Positions 1-8,290 of a stretch of 64,000 nucleotides of DNA are shown here, in pieces. The notes beneath the pieces were generated by a model. It was not told the origin of the DNA, ran no database searches, and saw only the letters and a list, made by a program, of their open reading frames with translations. Numbering within the stretch: the stretch's first letter is position 1; every line of letters begins with the position of its first letter. The DNA comes from Novosphingobium sp. SCN 66-18. GTDB lineage: Bacteria > Pseudomonadota > Alphaproteobacteria > Sphingomonadales > Sphingomonadaceae. The stretch covers positions 1,915-65,914 of the forward strand of contig MEGD01000024.1 in assembly GCA_001725355.1 (NCBI GenBank), written 5' to 3'. Made by a program: the position numbers and the translations under genes.

Positions 1-597
1 ATTTACGATTTCAACCGGATTACAGTCTCCGATACGGTGGCGCATCTGAAATATGTTGCAAGCAGCGAAGGCGTGCAGATCGACGAGAATGCATTGAATG
101 TGATTGCTCAAAAAAGCGACGGCGGAATGCGCGATGCTTTATCGATTTTTGACCAGCTCGTCAGTTTTTGTGGTACCACCATCGATTACCAGGGTGCCAT
201 TCAAAACCTGAATGTGCTCGATTACGAATACTATTTCCGGCTCATTGATGCATTTTTACAAAGCGACATCACTCATTCCCTACTGATTTTCAATGAAATA
301 TTAAACAAAGGATTTGACGGGCATCATTTTGTAAACGGATTGAGCTCGCATTTCAGGGATTTGCTGGTATGTAAGGATCCGGCTACCATCAGCCTGATGG
401 AAGTAGGCGCCGACATCGGGCAACGCTATCAGCAACAAGCCCTGGCATGCTCGACCGAATTCCTGATTGCCGGATTGAAACTTATCAACGATTGCGATTT
501 AAATTACCGCATCAGTAATAATAAACGGCTACTGGTCGAACTTGGTTTGATTCGTTTGTGTCAGCTCACAAACGCAAAAAAAAAAGATAGCAACTGA
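1..597 (+). CDS. dnaX: DNA polymerase III subunit gamma/tau, 5' partial, zero-frame product
   Basis: The clamp-loader ATPase subunit of the replicative polymerase. The window opens inside the gene, reading I-Y-D-F-N-R-I-T from base 1, so the Walker A region is upstream and not seen. Visible are the end of the ATPase module with the sensor-2 motif GGMRDALSIFDQL and the helical collar domain (domain III), ending RLCQLTNAKKK. In this frame translation stops at 595-597, three codons after a run of ten A. The next frame carries on as a typical tau tail (next entry). The short product would correspond to a gamma-like form. The protein resembles Bacteroidota DnaX. The family call is secure; whether the stop is real is discussed as a finding. 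Confidence 0.92.
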   Translation: MYDFNRITVSDTVAHLKYVASSEGVQIDENALNVIAQKSDGGMRDALSIFDQLVSFCGTTIDYQGAIQNLNVLDYEYYFRLIDAFLQSDITHSLLIFNEILNKGFDGHHFVNGLSSHFRDLLVCKDPATISLMEVGADIGQRYQQQALACSTEFLIAGLKLINDCDLNYRISNNKRLLVELGLIRLCQLTNAKKKDSN

Positions 598-1222
598 CGA
601 CGAATTACCGCCTCTCCAACCGATATTTTCGGCCGCCCCGGAACAAAAGACAGTCCGGCCCGTTCAATCTGCGGCTGCGGAGCCGGCACAACCGCCAACC
701 GCGGGCATACCTGCCGCATCCGCCCCGGTGCAACGTCCTACGGTAAGTACTGCCAAATCGGGAGGACGATCGATTTCAATTTCGCTGAATGGGGCGGCAT
801 CGAAAAAAACAACACACGTACCGGCAGAAACCAGGCCCGACATGGTTGCCGAAAATCAAAACGAGCCCTACACTCCACAAGCCTTCGAACAGGCCTGGAA
901 AGCATATGCCACCCGTATTTCCGATATCGTGAGCGCAGCCAACTACATCCGCTCCACCTTGCCCGTACCCGTCGAAGGTACAACCTACGAACTGGTATTC
1001 AGTAATGTAATGCAGGAAAATGAGTTTAAAAAGCTGATGACTTCGTTGAGTACCTACATGAGGCAAACCCTCCGGAACTCGGGGATTGCATTCAGAACCA
1101 AAGTAATGGAGTCGACCGAGCTGCCCCGTTCTACCAACCCGGAAGAGATTCTCAGAAAAATGGCAGAAGAAAACCCCGCACTGGAGCTGCTTAAAAATAA
1201 TCTGAAACTGGAAATTGACTAA
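575..1222 (+). CDS. dnaX: DnaX tau C-terminal extension in the +1 frame
   Basis: From the A10 tract the second frame is open without a break to the stop at 1220-1222. It reads Q-K-K-K-I-A-T-D-D-E-L-P-P-L, then a Pro/Ala/Gln-rich linker (about 600-730), a short ISISLNGAASKK-like basic segment, and a folded C-terminal region ending NNLKLEID. That is the layout of the tau-specific tail, which in the family contacts the polymerase core. A separate gene starting at an ATG near 728 is less likely because the linker upstream is in frame and compositionally continuous with domain III. The long form therefore needs loss of one A, or gain of two, relative to the DNA as written. That could come from RNA polymerase slippage, ribosomal frameshifting or a sequencing error. 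Confidence 0.8.
   Translation, partial: QKKKIATDDELPPLQPIFSAAPEQKTVRPVQSAAAEPAQPPTAGIPAASAPVQRPTVSTAKSGGRSISISLNGAASKKTTHVPAETRPDMVAENQNEPYTPQAFEQAWKAYATRISDIVSAANYIRSTLPVPVEGTTYELVFSNVMQENEFKKLMTSLSTYMRQTLRNSGIAFRTKVMESTELPRSTNPEEILRKMAEENPALELLKNNLKLEID
576..586 (+). promoter_or_regulatory. A10-G slippery homopolymer in dnaX
   Basis: Ten consecutive A followed by G, placed exactly between domain III and the tau linker. DnaX genes of other bacteria use such A-rich sites to make tau and gamma from one gene: ribosomal -1 frameshifting at A-AAA-AAG in E. coli, and transcriptional slippage on a run of A in Thermus. Confidence 0.6.
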
Positions 1223-1305
1223 ACTAAGAAAGAGGCTGTCTCAACATAGAAATTAAGTCTCTGAGAATTGAATATCCGGATTTGTTCCCGGATAGGTGTC
1301 CGAAT

Positions 1306-1346
1306 AAACAGAGGGTGAAATCACAATGTGATTTCACCCTCTGTTT
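1306..1346. terminator. Bidirectional terminator between dnaX and floA
   Basis: Perfect 19-bp inverted repeat (1306-1324 with 1328-1346) and a 3-base loop. The arms end in AAA/TTT so a U-rich end exists in both directions. It lies between the convergent dnaX and floA genes. Confidence 0.85.
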
Positions 1347-1365
1347 TAGTTGTACTCCGGCCGGT

Positions 1366-2352
1366 TTACTTGGTGCCTTTGCTGCCACCCGACGATCCCG
1401 GCTTACCGATATTTTCGCGCATCGAAGTATCGGCTTCGATATTCTTCATTTTATAATAATCCATGATTCCCAGGTTACCCGAACGGAATGCTTCGGCCAT
1501 CGCCTTTGGAACTTCGGCTTCGGCTTCGATAACCTTAGCCCGTTGTTCCTGAGTTTTAGCCTTCATTTCCTGTTCGAGCGCTACAGCCATGGCGCGACGT
1601 TCTTCGGCTTTGGCCTGTGCAATATTTTTATCCGCTTCGGCCTGATCCATCTGAAGCTGTGCACCGATGTTCTTACCAATATCGATATCGGCAATATCGA
1701 TGGACAGAATTTCAAAAGCAGTACCGGCATCGAGGCCCTTTTTCAACACTAATTTTGAAATGGAATCGGGATTTTCGAGCACACTCTTATGCGATTCCGA
1801 CGAACCGATCGACGATACAATACCTTCGCCCACACGGGCAAGAATTGTTTCCTCTCCCGCTCCCCCTACCAGTTGTTTGATATTGGCGCGTACGGTTACA
1901 CGAGCCTTGGCAATAAGCTGAATACCGTCTTTAGCAACAGCAGCCACCGGAGGCGTGTCGATTACTTTCGGATTCACCGACATCTGTACAGCCTGAAACA
2001 CATCGCGTCCGGCCAGGTCGATGGCAGTTGCCATTTTAAACGACAAGTCGATATTGGCCTTCGAGGCCGAAACCAGCGCGTGCACCACTCGTTCGATATT
2101 TCCGCCGGCCAGGTAATGTGCTTCGAGGCCATCGCGGGTAACTTCGTGCAAATCGGCTTTATGGGCTTCGATCAGACAGGCAGTGATACTATGAGGCGGC
2201 ACTTTCCGAATGCGCATCAGAAATAACTGCATCAACGAAATGTTGACACCCGATACTTTGGCCGAAACCCAGAGCAGGAACGGCACATAGTAAAAAAACA
2301 ACAGGAGCAGCACTCCCAATAGTCCGAGAACAATAATTTCAATAATCGGCAT
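1366..2352 (-). CDS. floA: Flotillin-like protein FloA (SPFH, UPF0365 family)
   Basis: A 328-residue membrane scaffold of bacterial functional membrane microdomains. A hydrophobic N-terminal hairpin (about residues 3-30) anchors it to the inner membrane. An SPFH/PHB domain follows (about 35-200), then an Ala/Glu/Lys-rich coiled coil (about 235-290, with [20 protein letters not shown]) typical of flotillin oligomerisation. The tail is Gly/Ser-rich. It is full length for the family. An nfeD-type gene lies 18 bp upstream on the same strand; this pairing is standard and suggests one transcript ending at the shared terminator. Family identity is firm. Lipid organisation is known from Bacillus relatives and not shown for this host. 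Confidence 0.93.
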   Translation of the reverse strand: MPIIEIIVLGLLGVLLLLFFYYVPFLLWVSAKVSGVNISLMQLFLMRIRKVPPHSITACLIEAHKADLHEVTRDGLEAHYLAGGNIERVVHALVSASKANIDLSFKMATAIDLAGRDVFQAVQMSVNPKVIDTPPVAAVAKDGIQLIAKARVTVRANIKQLVGGAGEETILARVGEGIVSSIGSSESHKSVLENPDSISKLVLKKGLDAGTAFEILSIDIADIDIGKNIGAQLQMDQAEADKNIAQAKAEERRAMAVALEQEMKAKTQEQRAKVIEAEAEVPKAMAEAFRSGNLGIMDYYKMKNIEADTSMRENIGKPGSSGGSKGTK

Positions 2353-2370
2353 GATACTATGATTTTTAAA

Positions 2371-2844
2371 TTAAACAATTTCTTTTTTTTCGACCAGTAC
2401 ATTCGTTGCCAGCACTTGCTTTACCACAATTTCCGATCCTTCGTCGATAAAGCCATTCAGCGATTTCGCTTCCATTACATGTCCGGCAATCTTCACCTTG
2501 CCCATGGGCGCAAGTCTCGAAAGGGCAACACCTTCGTCGCCTTCCCGCACCACCACTCCTGCCATCGGATCATTTTTACTTTCAATCTCCGTCTTCAGAG
2601 CCATCTTCTCCAGGGTTTTGGCCTTTAAGAAAATCCATACGGCCAACGCGATGATGACAATCGCCCCCAAAACGGTAAGATGTCCGGCAACCGGCCCAAT
2701 TTCCGTATAGGCATATACGACACCGCCGCCCAGAAAAAGAACCCCACCGATGCCGGCAATCGAAATCCCCGGAATCAGGAAAAACTCAACCAGCAGTAAT
2801 AATACGCCGATTACCAACAACAGAATAACGATACCTATTTCCAT
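2371..2844 (-). CDS. nfeD: NfeD-like protein, short form
   Basis: A 157-residue membrane protein with hydrophobic segments at about residues 4-22, 28-48 and 55-75. A soluble C-terminal OB-fold-like domain follows (about 95-150, GVALSRLAPMGKVKIAGHVMEAKS). This is the short NfeD form, without the ClpP-like protease domain of the long form. Short NfeD proteins are normally encoded with a flotillin or stomatin partner and are thought to bind it. Here floA follows directly in the same orientation. On the minus strand, TACTTTTA (2864-2871) upstream of the ATG resembles the Bacteroidota -7 box TAnnTTTG with one mismatch and may be the operon promoter. Confidence 0.88.
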   Translation of the reverse strand: MEIGIVILLLVIGVLLLLVEFFLIPGISIAGIGGVLFLGGGVVYAYTEIGPVAGHLTVLGAIVIIALAVWIFLKAKTLEKMALKTEIESKNDPMAGVVVREGDEGVALSRLAPMGKVKIAGHVMEAKSLNGFIDEGSEIVVKQVLATNVLVEKKEIV

Positions 2845-2879
2845 ATACAGAAAGATTTTTGTGTAAAAGTATTGATTTT

Positions 2880-4286
2880 TTACAGAACATCCGTATTTTT
2901 CAGAAATTTTATTTCTTCATTGCGGATATTTTTTTCGTACGACTCCAATTGCCGCCTCGCTTTCAACACATCGCGCTCCAGCTGTTGCAACTCGCCCGAC
3001 CAGCCCACACGCTCGAGCTCACCCTCGGCGGTGCTGTATGCCTGCCGCAACGACTGGAGTTTTTCATCCAGCTGCACCACCTCGATGCTTAACCGGTTCC
3101 ACTCTCCGAAAAGTTGCAGGGCCCGCGGACTCCGGAATTGCTCCGAACGGGTGTAAAGCAGATTATCGGTAATCCGGAACTCAAAATCGGGTTTATCGGT
3201 TTGTTGTGCCGTCTCTACGGTTTTACGCTTTTGCGACGGACTCTGTTCGGCCCATTTTATGTGTTTGAGCGTAGCCTTATCGAAAAAGGTATCGGTACTA
3301 TCATTGTGCAGGTAGCTTTTATTGCCGTCGTATTCGAAACGATAAACCGCCACTTTATTGCGTGGCTGAAACCGGTCGCTCACAAACCAACCGGCATGGT
3401 TTAGCTCATCGATTACCAGCATATAATCGTTGGCCAGCGAATTAAAAGGCATTCCGACATTATCGGGATTCAGGTAATCGTTGGAAACACCCGAAAACCG
3501 CGTCACAAAAATATCGTAACCTCCCAGGGAACCTTCTCCGTCGGAAGCAAAATACAAAGTAAGCCCATCGAGCATCAGGAAAGGATAATTTTCATTGGCT
3601 CCGGTATTGACCTGCGCCGACAGCGCTTCGGTTTTCGACCAGCCGTCGAGAAGCTTGTTGGCCGAAAACAAATCGAGCGAATGAGCGGTCGTATCCGAAA
3701 AGATTTTCCTGTCGCCCCGTTGAGTCGTGAAACTAATCAGATCGACCCAACCGGCCTGGCTGTTGTGAAGATGCTGCTGAACCAGGGTTCCGGTTTCTTT
3801 GCTCAATTCGTAATACGATAAAAAATCTTTTTTGTTGACAACCAGGCTATCGGTTACAGCAATATCTTCCACCCGGTTGATGAGCCTGACACCAATAGCG
3901 GCGCGGCGGAGCTTTTCGTCGACATCGGCCATGAATGCCTGATTGGCTGTTGAACTTTCGGCATAGGCATTATAATAGCGAATCGCATGATCGAACCGGT
4001 ATACATTAAAATAACTATCGGCCAGGTAATAATCGCGCAGGGGATAGCGGGTTCCGCTTTTCAGGAAATGCACGATGGCCGATTCGAAATTTTTAAGTTC
4101 GTAGTTGCAACGGGCATAACGATAATTAAACAGTGCATCCGACGGACGGTTTTTAAGCAAATCGGCGTAGAGTTGAGCAGCCTGAAGATAGTCTTTTCTG
4201 GCAAACAACTCATCGGCACGGGAAGCCGATTGAGCCAGTAATGAAAACGAAAAAACCGAAACGATAAATAAACTGAACCAACGCAT
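2880..4286 (-). CDS. Secreted TPR and PD40-repeat protein of unknown function
   Basis: I start this at the ATG at 4286, giving about 468 residues. It gives a clean Sec signal peptide (MRWFSLFIVSVFSFSLLA, cut before QS); the ATG 16 codons upstream would bury it. After the signal come TPR-like helices (about 20-140, ARKDYLQAAQLYADLL and YRYARCNYELKNFESA). A WD40/PD40-type beta-propeller segment follows (about 225-310, with LYFASDGEGSLGGYDIFV), then a C-terminal coiled coil (about 390-465). Similar proteins in Bacteroidota often accompany OmpA-like or gliding-related envelope genes, but no OmpA domain is present here. Specific function unknown. It is probably periplasmic, possibly an envelope scaffold. 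Confidence 0.75.
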   Translation of the reverse strand: MRWFSLFIVSVFSFSLLAQSASRADELFARKDYLQAAQLYADLLKNRPSDALFNYRYARCNYELKNFESAIVHFLKSGTRYPLRDYYLADSYFNVYRFDHAIRYYNAYAESSTANQAFMADVDEKLRRAAIGVRLINRVEDIAVTDSLVVNKKDFLSYYELSKETGTLVQQHLHNSQAGWVDLISFTTQRGDRKIFSDTTAHSLDLFSANKLLDGWSKTEALSAQVNTGANENYPFLMLDGLTLYFASDGEGSLGGYDIFVTRFSGVSNDYLNPDNVGMPFNSLANDYMLVIDELNHAGWFVSDRFQPRNKVAVYRFEYDGNKSYLHNDSTDTFFDKATLKHIKWAEQSPSQKRKTVETAQQTDKPDFEFRITDNLLYTRSEQFRSPRALQLFGEWNRLSIEVVQLDEKLQSLRQAYSTAEGELERVGWSGELQQLERDVLKARRQLESYEKNIRNEEIKFLKNTDVL

Positions 4287-4320
4287 GAAACAACTCTTTT
4301 TAAAATATTTTAAACCAATA

Positions 4321-4328
4321 CAAAAGTA
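4321..4328 (-). promoter_or_regulatory. Bacteroidota -7 promoter element for the TPR/PD40 gene
   Basis: Minus-strand TACTTTTG matches TAnnTTTG, about 35 bp before the chosen ATG at 4286. No clear -33 TTTG was found at the usual spacing, so confidence is moderate. Confidence 0.5.
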
Positions 4329-4412
4329 CATCAAAACAACCGTTTACCTGCTACCTTTTGTTTTTTTTTACAAATTTTCGAAAAAGCATTTTCATAGCAA
4401 TAAAATATTTCC

Positions 4413-4420
4413 TACGTTTG
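4413..4420 (+). promoter_or_regulatory. Bacteroidota -7 promoter element for the CDF transporter
   Basis: TACGTTTG matches TAnnTTTG and ends 25 bp before the ATG at 4446, in an AT-rich divergent region shared with the TPR/PD40 gene. The -33 element is weak. Confidence 0.55.
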
Positions 4421-4445
4421 TGCTTTTTACTGCAAACAGCTCGTC

Positions 4446-4868
4446 ATGTCACATCCACATACACATTCGACTCACGATCATTCGCATCAGGCTACGGGCA
4501 ATATCCGCTTCGCCTTTTTTCTGAACCTGGGATTTACGATCATCGAAATTATCGGGGGCTTACTCACCAATAGTGTGGCCATCTTATCGGATGCCCTGCA
4601 CGATTTCGGCGATAGTATTTCGCTCGGACTGGCCTGGTATTTTCAGAAATTATCGCGCAAAGGAAGTAATGCGCGTTATACTTACGGCTACAAGCGTTTT
4701 TCGCTTATCGGGGCACTGGCCAACTCACTGATTCTGGTGGCAGGCAGTCTTTTCATCCTGAGCGAAACCATTCCCCGGCTCATCCATCCCCAACCGGCCA
4801 ACGAAAAAGGAATGTTCGTGCTGGCCATTTTAGGAATAGCCGTAAACGGGCTGGCCGTATTGCGCCTG
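4446..4868 (+). CDS. Cation diffusion facilitator (CzcD/ZitB-like), truncated at the contig join
   Basis: The N-terminal part, about 141 residues, of a CDF-family metal/proton antiporter that exports Zn2+ or similar ions from the cytoplasm. The N-terminus is His-rich (MSHPHTHSTHDHSHQ), as in many zinc CDF proteins. Transmembrane segment 2 carries the ion-site motif SDALHDFGDS, followed by the basic YGYKRFSLIGAL motif and transmembrane segments 3-4. Homology ends at GIAVNGLAVLRL. The frame then runs on through antisense sphingomonad DNA to a meaningless stop near 5,580. A complete family member has about 300 residues, so more than half is missing. This is evidence for a chimeric assembly rather than a natural pseudogene. 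Confidence 0.88.
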
Positions 4869-4870
4869 CC
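4860..4870. other. Chimeric junction between Bacteroidota and Sphingomonadales DNA
   Basis: Left of this point genes, promoters and composition are Bacteroidota. Right of it everything is GC-rich alphaproteobacterial. A CDF gene (plus strand) and a lipoprotein gene (minus strand) are both cut here. No transposase, integrase, attachment repeat or tRNA marks the boundary. Confidence 0.85.
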
Positions 4871-5519
4871 ATGCGGCCAGATCGATGCGGTACTGTTCGT
4901 AGCGGCGGTAGAAATCATCGAACACCACTTCGATGTTCGGCAGGCTGCGCACCGCGAAGGCTTCCAGATCGGCCGACTTCACGGCTTCGCCATCCTCGCT
5001 GACGGCCAGCACGGCATCGCAGAAATGGGGCAGCGTGGGCGGCAGCGCGAAGTGGTTGTAAACCGCCGTCATGTACTGTTCGCGCGGAGCGGTGAAGCGC
5101 GCGCCGTACTTCTTGCGGAATTCCTCATCGACCTTCTTGTTCGCGGCCGTGAGCGTGCTCGCATGGTTCTTCAGGAACGCGCGATAGCGCACCAGGATGT
5201 TGGCGTGCTTGGGCGCGTTGCAGTTGAGCGCGGCGACATTGTAGGCCGAACGCAGGTTCCACAGCATCTGCGACGGCGAGATGTTGCGGTTGACGGATTC
5301 GCGCAGCCCGTTGGCATCGGCGGCCGGGAAAGCAAGGTTGTTGCTGGCGCCGTAGGGCGGCATCGGCTTGGGCGGAATGATGACCACCTTCGGCGGCGGG
5401 GGCGGAGGAGGCGGCGGCGGGACGACCTTGGGCGCGCAGGACGCGAGTGCGACGGTCAGAACGGCAACCGTGCCGCCGGTAACGATAGCTGGCCCCGAAA
5501 GGCGCGAAAAACGGAACAT
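4870..5519 (-). CDS. Polyproline lipoprotein, C-terminus lost at the join
   Basis: An unknown sphingomonad envelope protein. I start at the ATG at 5519, because it gives a lipoprotein signal (MFRFSRLSGPAIVTGG, then a hydrophobic stretch and lipobox LASC at about residues 27-30). The reading upstream of it has no signal. The mature protein begins with a run of ten prolines and KVVIIPPKPMPP, a linker that could span periplasm or peptidoglycan. A mainly helical domain of about 150 residues follows, with several Asn/Tyr/Arg-rich patches (NKKVDEEFRKKYGARF). Homologous sequence appears to end near RIDLAAWQAQ. The last codons and the stop at 4830 lie in foreign DNA. No named domain recognised. Confidence 0.65.
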
Positions 5520-5705
5520 CTGTACTCCCCCGAAGAGCCCGAAGCGCGCGACCATGCCTGCCGCTGCCTGTCTCCAAGATGAAGCAGCGCTGTAACCCCG
5601 CGAGACGGCAAAGAAAATGCCCGGCGACCCTTTCCGGCCGCCGGGCATCCCGTTTTGTCCACACCATGGCGCGTCAGGGCAACGAATGCCCCCGCGTTCC
5701 GCAGA

Positions 5706-6449
5706 TCAGCGGCGATCGCCCATGAACTGCAGCAGGAACTGGAACATGTTGATGAAGTCCAGGTAAAGCGTCAGCGCGCCCAGCACGACCGCCTTGCCGA
5801 CGAAATCGGTGCCGGCGACCTGCGCATAGGTTTCCTTGAGGCGCTGCGTGTCATAGGCCGTCAGACCGGCGAAGATCAGCACGCCCAGGAAGCTGATGCC
5901 CCAGGCAAGGCCCGGCGAGCGCAGGAAGATGTTGATCAGCGACGCGATCAGGATGCCGAACAGGCCCATGATCAGGAAGCTGCCCATGCCCGAAAGGCTT
6001 TTCTTCGTGGTATAGCCGAACAGGCTGAGACCGGCGAAGGCGCCCGCCGTGGCGAAGAACGTCACCGCGATCGAGGGGCCGGTATAGACGAAGAAAATCG
6101 CCGACAGCGACATGCCCATCACCACGCTGAACGCCCAGAACAGGCCCTGCATGGCAGCGGTGGACAGGCGGTTGACGCCGAAGCTCATCACCATGACGAA
6201 GCCCAGCGGCGCGAGCGCCACGAGCCAGCGCAGCGGCGTGCCGAACACCGCCGCGGCCATGCCGGTGGTGGCGAACAGCAGCGCGACAATGCCGGAAAGC
6301 AGCACGCCCGAAGCCATGTAGTTGTAGATCGAAAGCATGTAGCGCCGCAGGCCGGCGTCGAAGACTTCGCCGCGACCATAGGCGCCGGAAAGGCTCGGAG
6401 ACGCGCCGAAGCCCGTCCGAGTGGGCTGAGGATCGTTCCAGTTTGCCAT
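5706..6449 (-). CDS. Bax inhibitor-1/YccA family membrane protein
   Basis: A 247-residue polytopic inner-membrane protein of the BI-1 (TMBIM, UPF0005) superfamily, which includes a pH-sensitive calcium leak channel in Bacillus and the FtsH-interacting YccA of E. coli. About seven hydrophobic helices are visible after a 45-residue cytoplasmic N-terminus. The family's acidic C-terminal pair region is represented by FAGLTAYDTQRLK (about 188-200). The start MANWNDPQ at 6449 is chosen because GGAG lies about 11 bases upstream and the longer reading adds nothing conserved. The gene stands alone between the lipoprotein and proC. Substrate in this organism is not known. Confidence 0.9.
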   Translation of the reverse strand: MANWNDPQPTRTGFGASPSLSGAYGRGEVFDAGLRRYMLSIYNYMASGVLLSGIVALLFATTGMAAAVFGTPLRWLVALAPLGFVMVMSFGVNRLSTAAMQGLFWAFSVVMGMSLSAIFFVYTGPSIAVTFFATAGAFAGLSLFGYTTKKSLSGMGSFLIMGLFGILIASLINIFLRSPGLAWGISFLGVLIFAGLTAYDTQRLKETYAQVAGTDFVGKAVVLGALTLYLDFINMFQFLLQFMGDRR

Positions 6450-6591
6450 TGTTTCCAAAACTCCGTTGCCAGGCACAGATGCCCGATACCCCGCAATATC
6501 GTAGCATCGCGGGCGGGTTTCAAGCGAAACCGGAACGGGATTGCGGTCGCGAATTGTAAGAATTTGTTGCCGTTGCGGGAAAATCAGCCAC

Positions 6592-7401
6592 TCAGCCGGC
6601 GGCCGCCCGCGCCTGTTCGGTCATTTCCGCGCTGCGGTCGCGGGCACCACGCAGAGTGTCTTCGAGCAGGCGTACCAACCGGCGATCGGCATCGAGCACG
6701 TCGATGCCGACCTGCGTGACGCCGCCGGGGCTGGCGACGCGGCGGGCGAGTTCACCGGGCGAATGCTCCGACGCGGCCGCCAGCGCCGCCGCGCCTTCGA
6801 CCATGGCCAACGCCAGGCGATCCGCCTGTTCGCGCGCGAGGCCGAGCGTCGCCGCCGCCTCTGCCAGCGCATCGATGAAGCGATAGACGAACGCCGGCCC
6901 GGACCCGGCCAGCGCGGTGACGAGGTCCATCTGGCCTTCCTCGGCCAGCCATTCAGCCTGCCCCAGCGGCGCCATCAGGCTATCGGTGAGCGCGCGCGCA
7001 TCCCCTTGCGCATCGCCGAACAGCGCGATCGGCGACTTGCCGAGCGCGGCGGCAAGATTGGGCATGACGCGCACCACCGCCCCGGCATCGGGAAACGCCC
7101 CGCGCAGCGTGGCGAGATCGACCCCGGCGAGAATGGAGAGAAGCAGCGTTCCCTGGGTCACGAACGGCCGCACCGTGGCCATGGCATCGGCGAACTGCTG
7201 TGGCTTGAACCCCAGCAGGACCACGTCATAAGCGCCCGTGGCCTCGGTGATCGAGCGCCCCAGCCGCGCGCCCGCCGGCGCGGCTTCCAGCCGGGGATCG
7301 ACGATGGTGAAGGCCGCCGGATCGAACCCCGCTGTCAGCCATCCCGCGAGCATGGCGCCCCCCATGTTGCCACACCCGAACTGGAGGACCTTCACCGTCA
7401 T
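6592..7401 (-). CDS. proC: Pyrroline-5-carboxylate reductase
   Basis: Catalyses the last step of proline synthesis, NAD(P)H-dependent reduction of 1-pyrroline-5-carboxylate to L-proline, in the cytoplasm. The 269-residue protein has the family length. The N-terminal Rossmann motif is FGCGNMGGAM (8-17). The P5CR signature and substrate loop LAGSGPAFVY is at 165-174, and the C-terminal dimerisation helices include ASPGGVTQVGI. AGGAG sits seven bases before the ATG. It appears monocistronic, with BI-1 downstream across about 140 bp. Confidence 0.96.
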   Translation of the reverse strand: MTVKVLQFGCGNMGGAMLAGWLTAGFDPAAFTIVDPRLEAAPAGARLGRSITEATGAYDVVLLGFKPQQFADAMATVRPFVTQGTLLLSILAGVDLATLRGAFPDAGAVVRVMPNLAAALGKSPIALFGDAQGDARALTDSLMAPLGQAEWLAEEGQMDLVTALAGSGPAFVYRFIDALAEAAATLGLAREQADRLALAMVEGAAALAAASEHSPGELARRVASPGGVTQVGIDVLDADRRLVRLLEDTLRGARDRSAEMTEQARAAAG

Positions 7402-7552
7402 GACATATCTCCTGCGCCGCGATTCCGCGATCGCGACTGGTCCATGATCGCGCCAAAGGCAAGAGCCCTGTCATCCGGGGCCGAGCCAATCCTGTCCGGT
7501 TGTTCATGCGCTCCTCAGCTTGCGCTCATGCGGAAGCGTTAAACTGGTGAGC

Positions 7553-7777
7553 ATGAACGACGACGATGACGATCTCCGGATAAAGCTGGCACGCGCGCTC
7601 ATCTGGGGCGCGCCGCTGTCGATCGCCCTGTGGGCGGCGCTGGCGCTGGCGCTCATCGCCATGACCCCGCACACCGTCCGCCATGAAATCCGCAGCGACG
7701 CCCGCTATGCGGCCCACGCGCTGAAAAGCGGCCTTGGCTGGCGAACACCCGGCGCCACAGCCCCGCGCGCGGGCTGA
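7553..7777 (+). CDS. Small single-span membrane protein, hypothetical
   Basis: A 74-residue reading frame starting MNDDDDDLRIKLARAL, with a purine-rich GGTGAG just before the ATG. It has an acidic N-terminus, then one strong hydrophobic helix (about residues 18-39, WGAPLSIALWAALALALIAM) and a basic tail. It lies divergently from proC and convergently with the ybjN-like gene. The composition pattern (charged, transmembrane, basic) looks protein-like, but no family is recognised and the gene could be spurious. Confidence 0.5.
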   Translation: MNDDDDDLRIKLARALIWGAPLSIALWAALALALIAMTPHTVRHEIRSDARYAAHALKSGLGWRTPGATAPRAG

Positions 7778-7786
7778 GGAAGCCGC

Positions 7787-8290
7787 TCAGGCTTCTCCGG
7801 CGGCGTCCACCAGCGCGCTGGCCAGGGCATCGGCCGGGGTCTTGTCGCCCCACAGGATGAACTGGAACGCGGGATAGAAACGGTCGCATTCGTCGACCGC
7901 CGCCTCGATCGCGGTCTGCGCCTGGGTCAGGCTGAGCAGCCCGTCATCGCCCAGCATCAGGCCGTGGCGATAGAGCAGCACGCCGCCATTCGACCAGATA
8001 TCGAAATGGCCCAGCCAGACCTGTTCGTTGATGAGCGCCATGACCTCGAAGACCGCGCCCTTCTTGTCATCGGGCACGCGAATATCGGGCAGGCAGAGAA
8101 TTTGCAGGACATGGTCCTCGGCGCGCCAGATCGAACGAATCTGGTAGTTGGCCCAGCTGCCCTGGATCTCGCCCAGTATCTCGTCGTCCGAAACGAATTC
8201 GAACGGCCAGCCGCGCGCCTCGAACAGGGAGGCGAGCATGTCGACGGGCGCCGCGTCATCGCGTTCGCTTTCGTCGTGACCGGTCCGCAT
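7787..8290 (-). CDS. YbjN domain-containing protein
   Basis: A 167-residue cytoplasmic protein matching the YbjN fold, a type III secretion chaperone-like domain. Conserved segments include ARGWPFEFVSDDEILGEI and the region YQIRSIWRAEDHVLQILC (about residues 25-65). GHFDIWSNGGVLLYRHGL follows later. YbjN proteins affect motility, fimbriae and stress phenotypes when overexpressed in E. coli; the molecular function is unknown. I prefer the ATG at 8290: GGAG lies seven bases upstream, and longer readings run into repeat-rich, non-conserved sequence. Confidence 0.85.
   Translation of the reverse strand: MRTGHDESERDDAAPVDMLASLFEARGWPFEFVSDDEILGEIQGSWANYQIRSIWRAEDHVLQILCLPDIRVPDDKKGAVFEVMALINEQVWLGHFDIWSNGGVLLYRHGLMLGDDGLLSLTQAQTAIEAAVDECDRFYPAFQFILWGDKTPADALASALVDAAGEA

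Noticed and set aside
728-1222. Independent gene starting at the ATG or GTG near 728
   Set aside because: The same frame is open back to the A10 tract and reads as the tau linker, so it is part of dnaX rather than a separate gene.
4446-5582. A 378-residue fused transporter protein
   Set aside because: Everything after residue 141 is the antisense of the sphingomonad lipoprotein. The fusion is created by the contig join.
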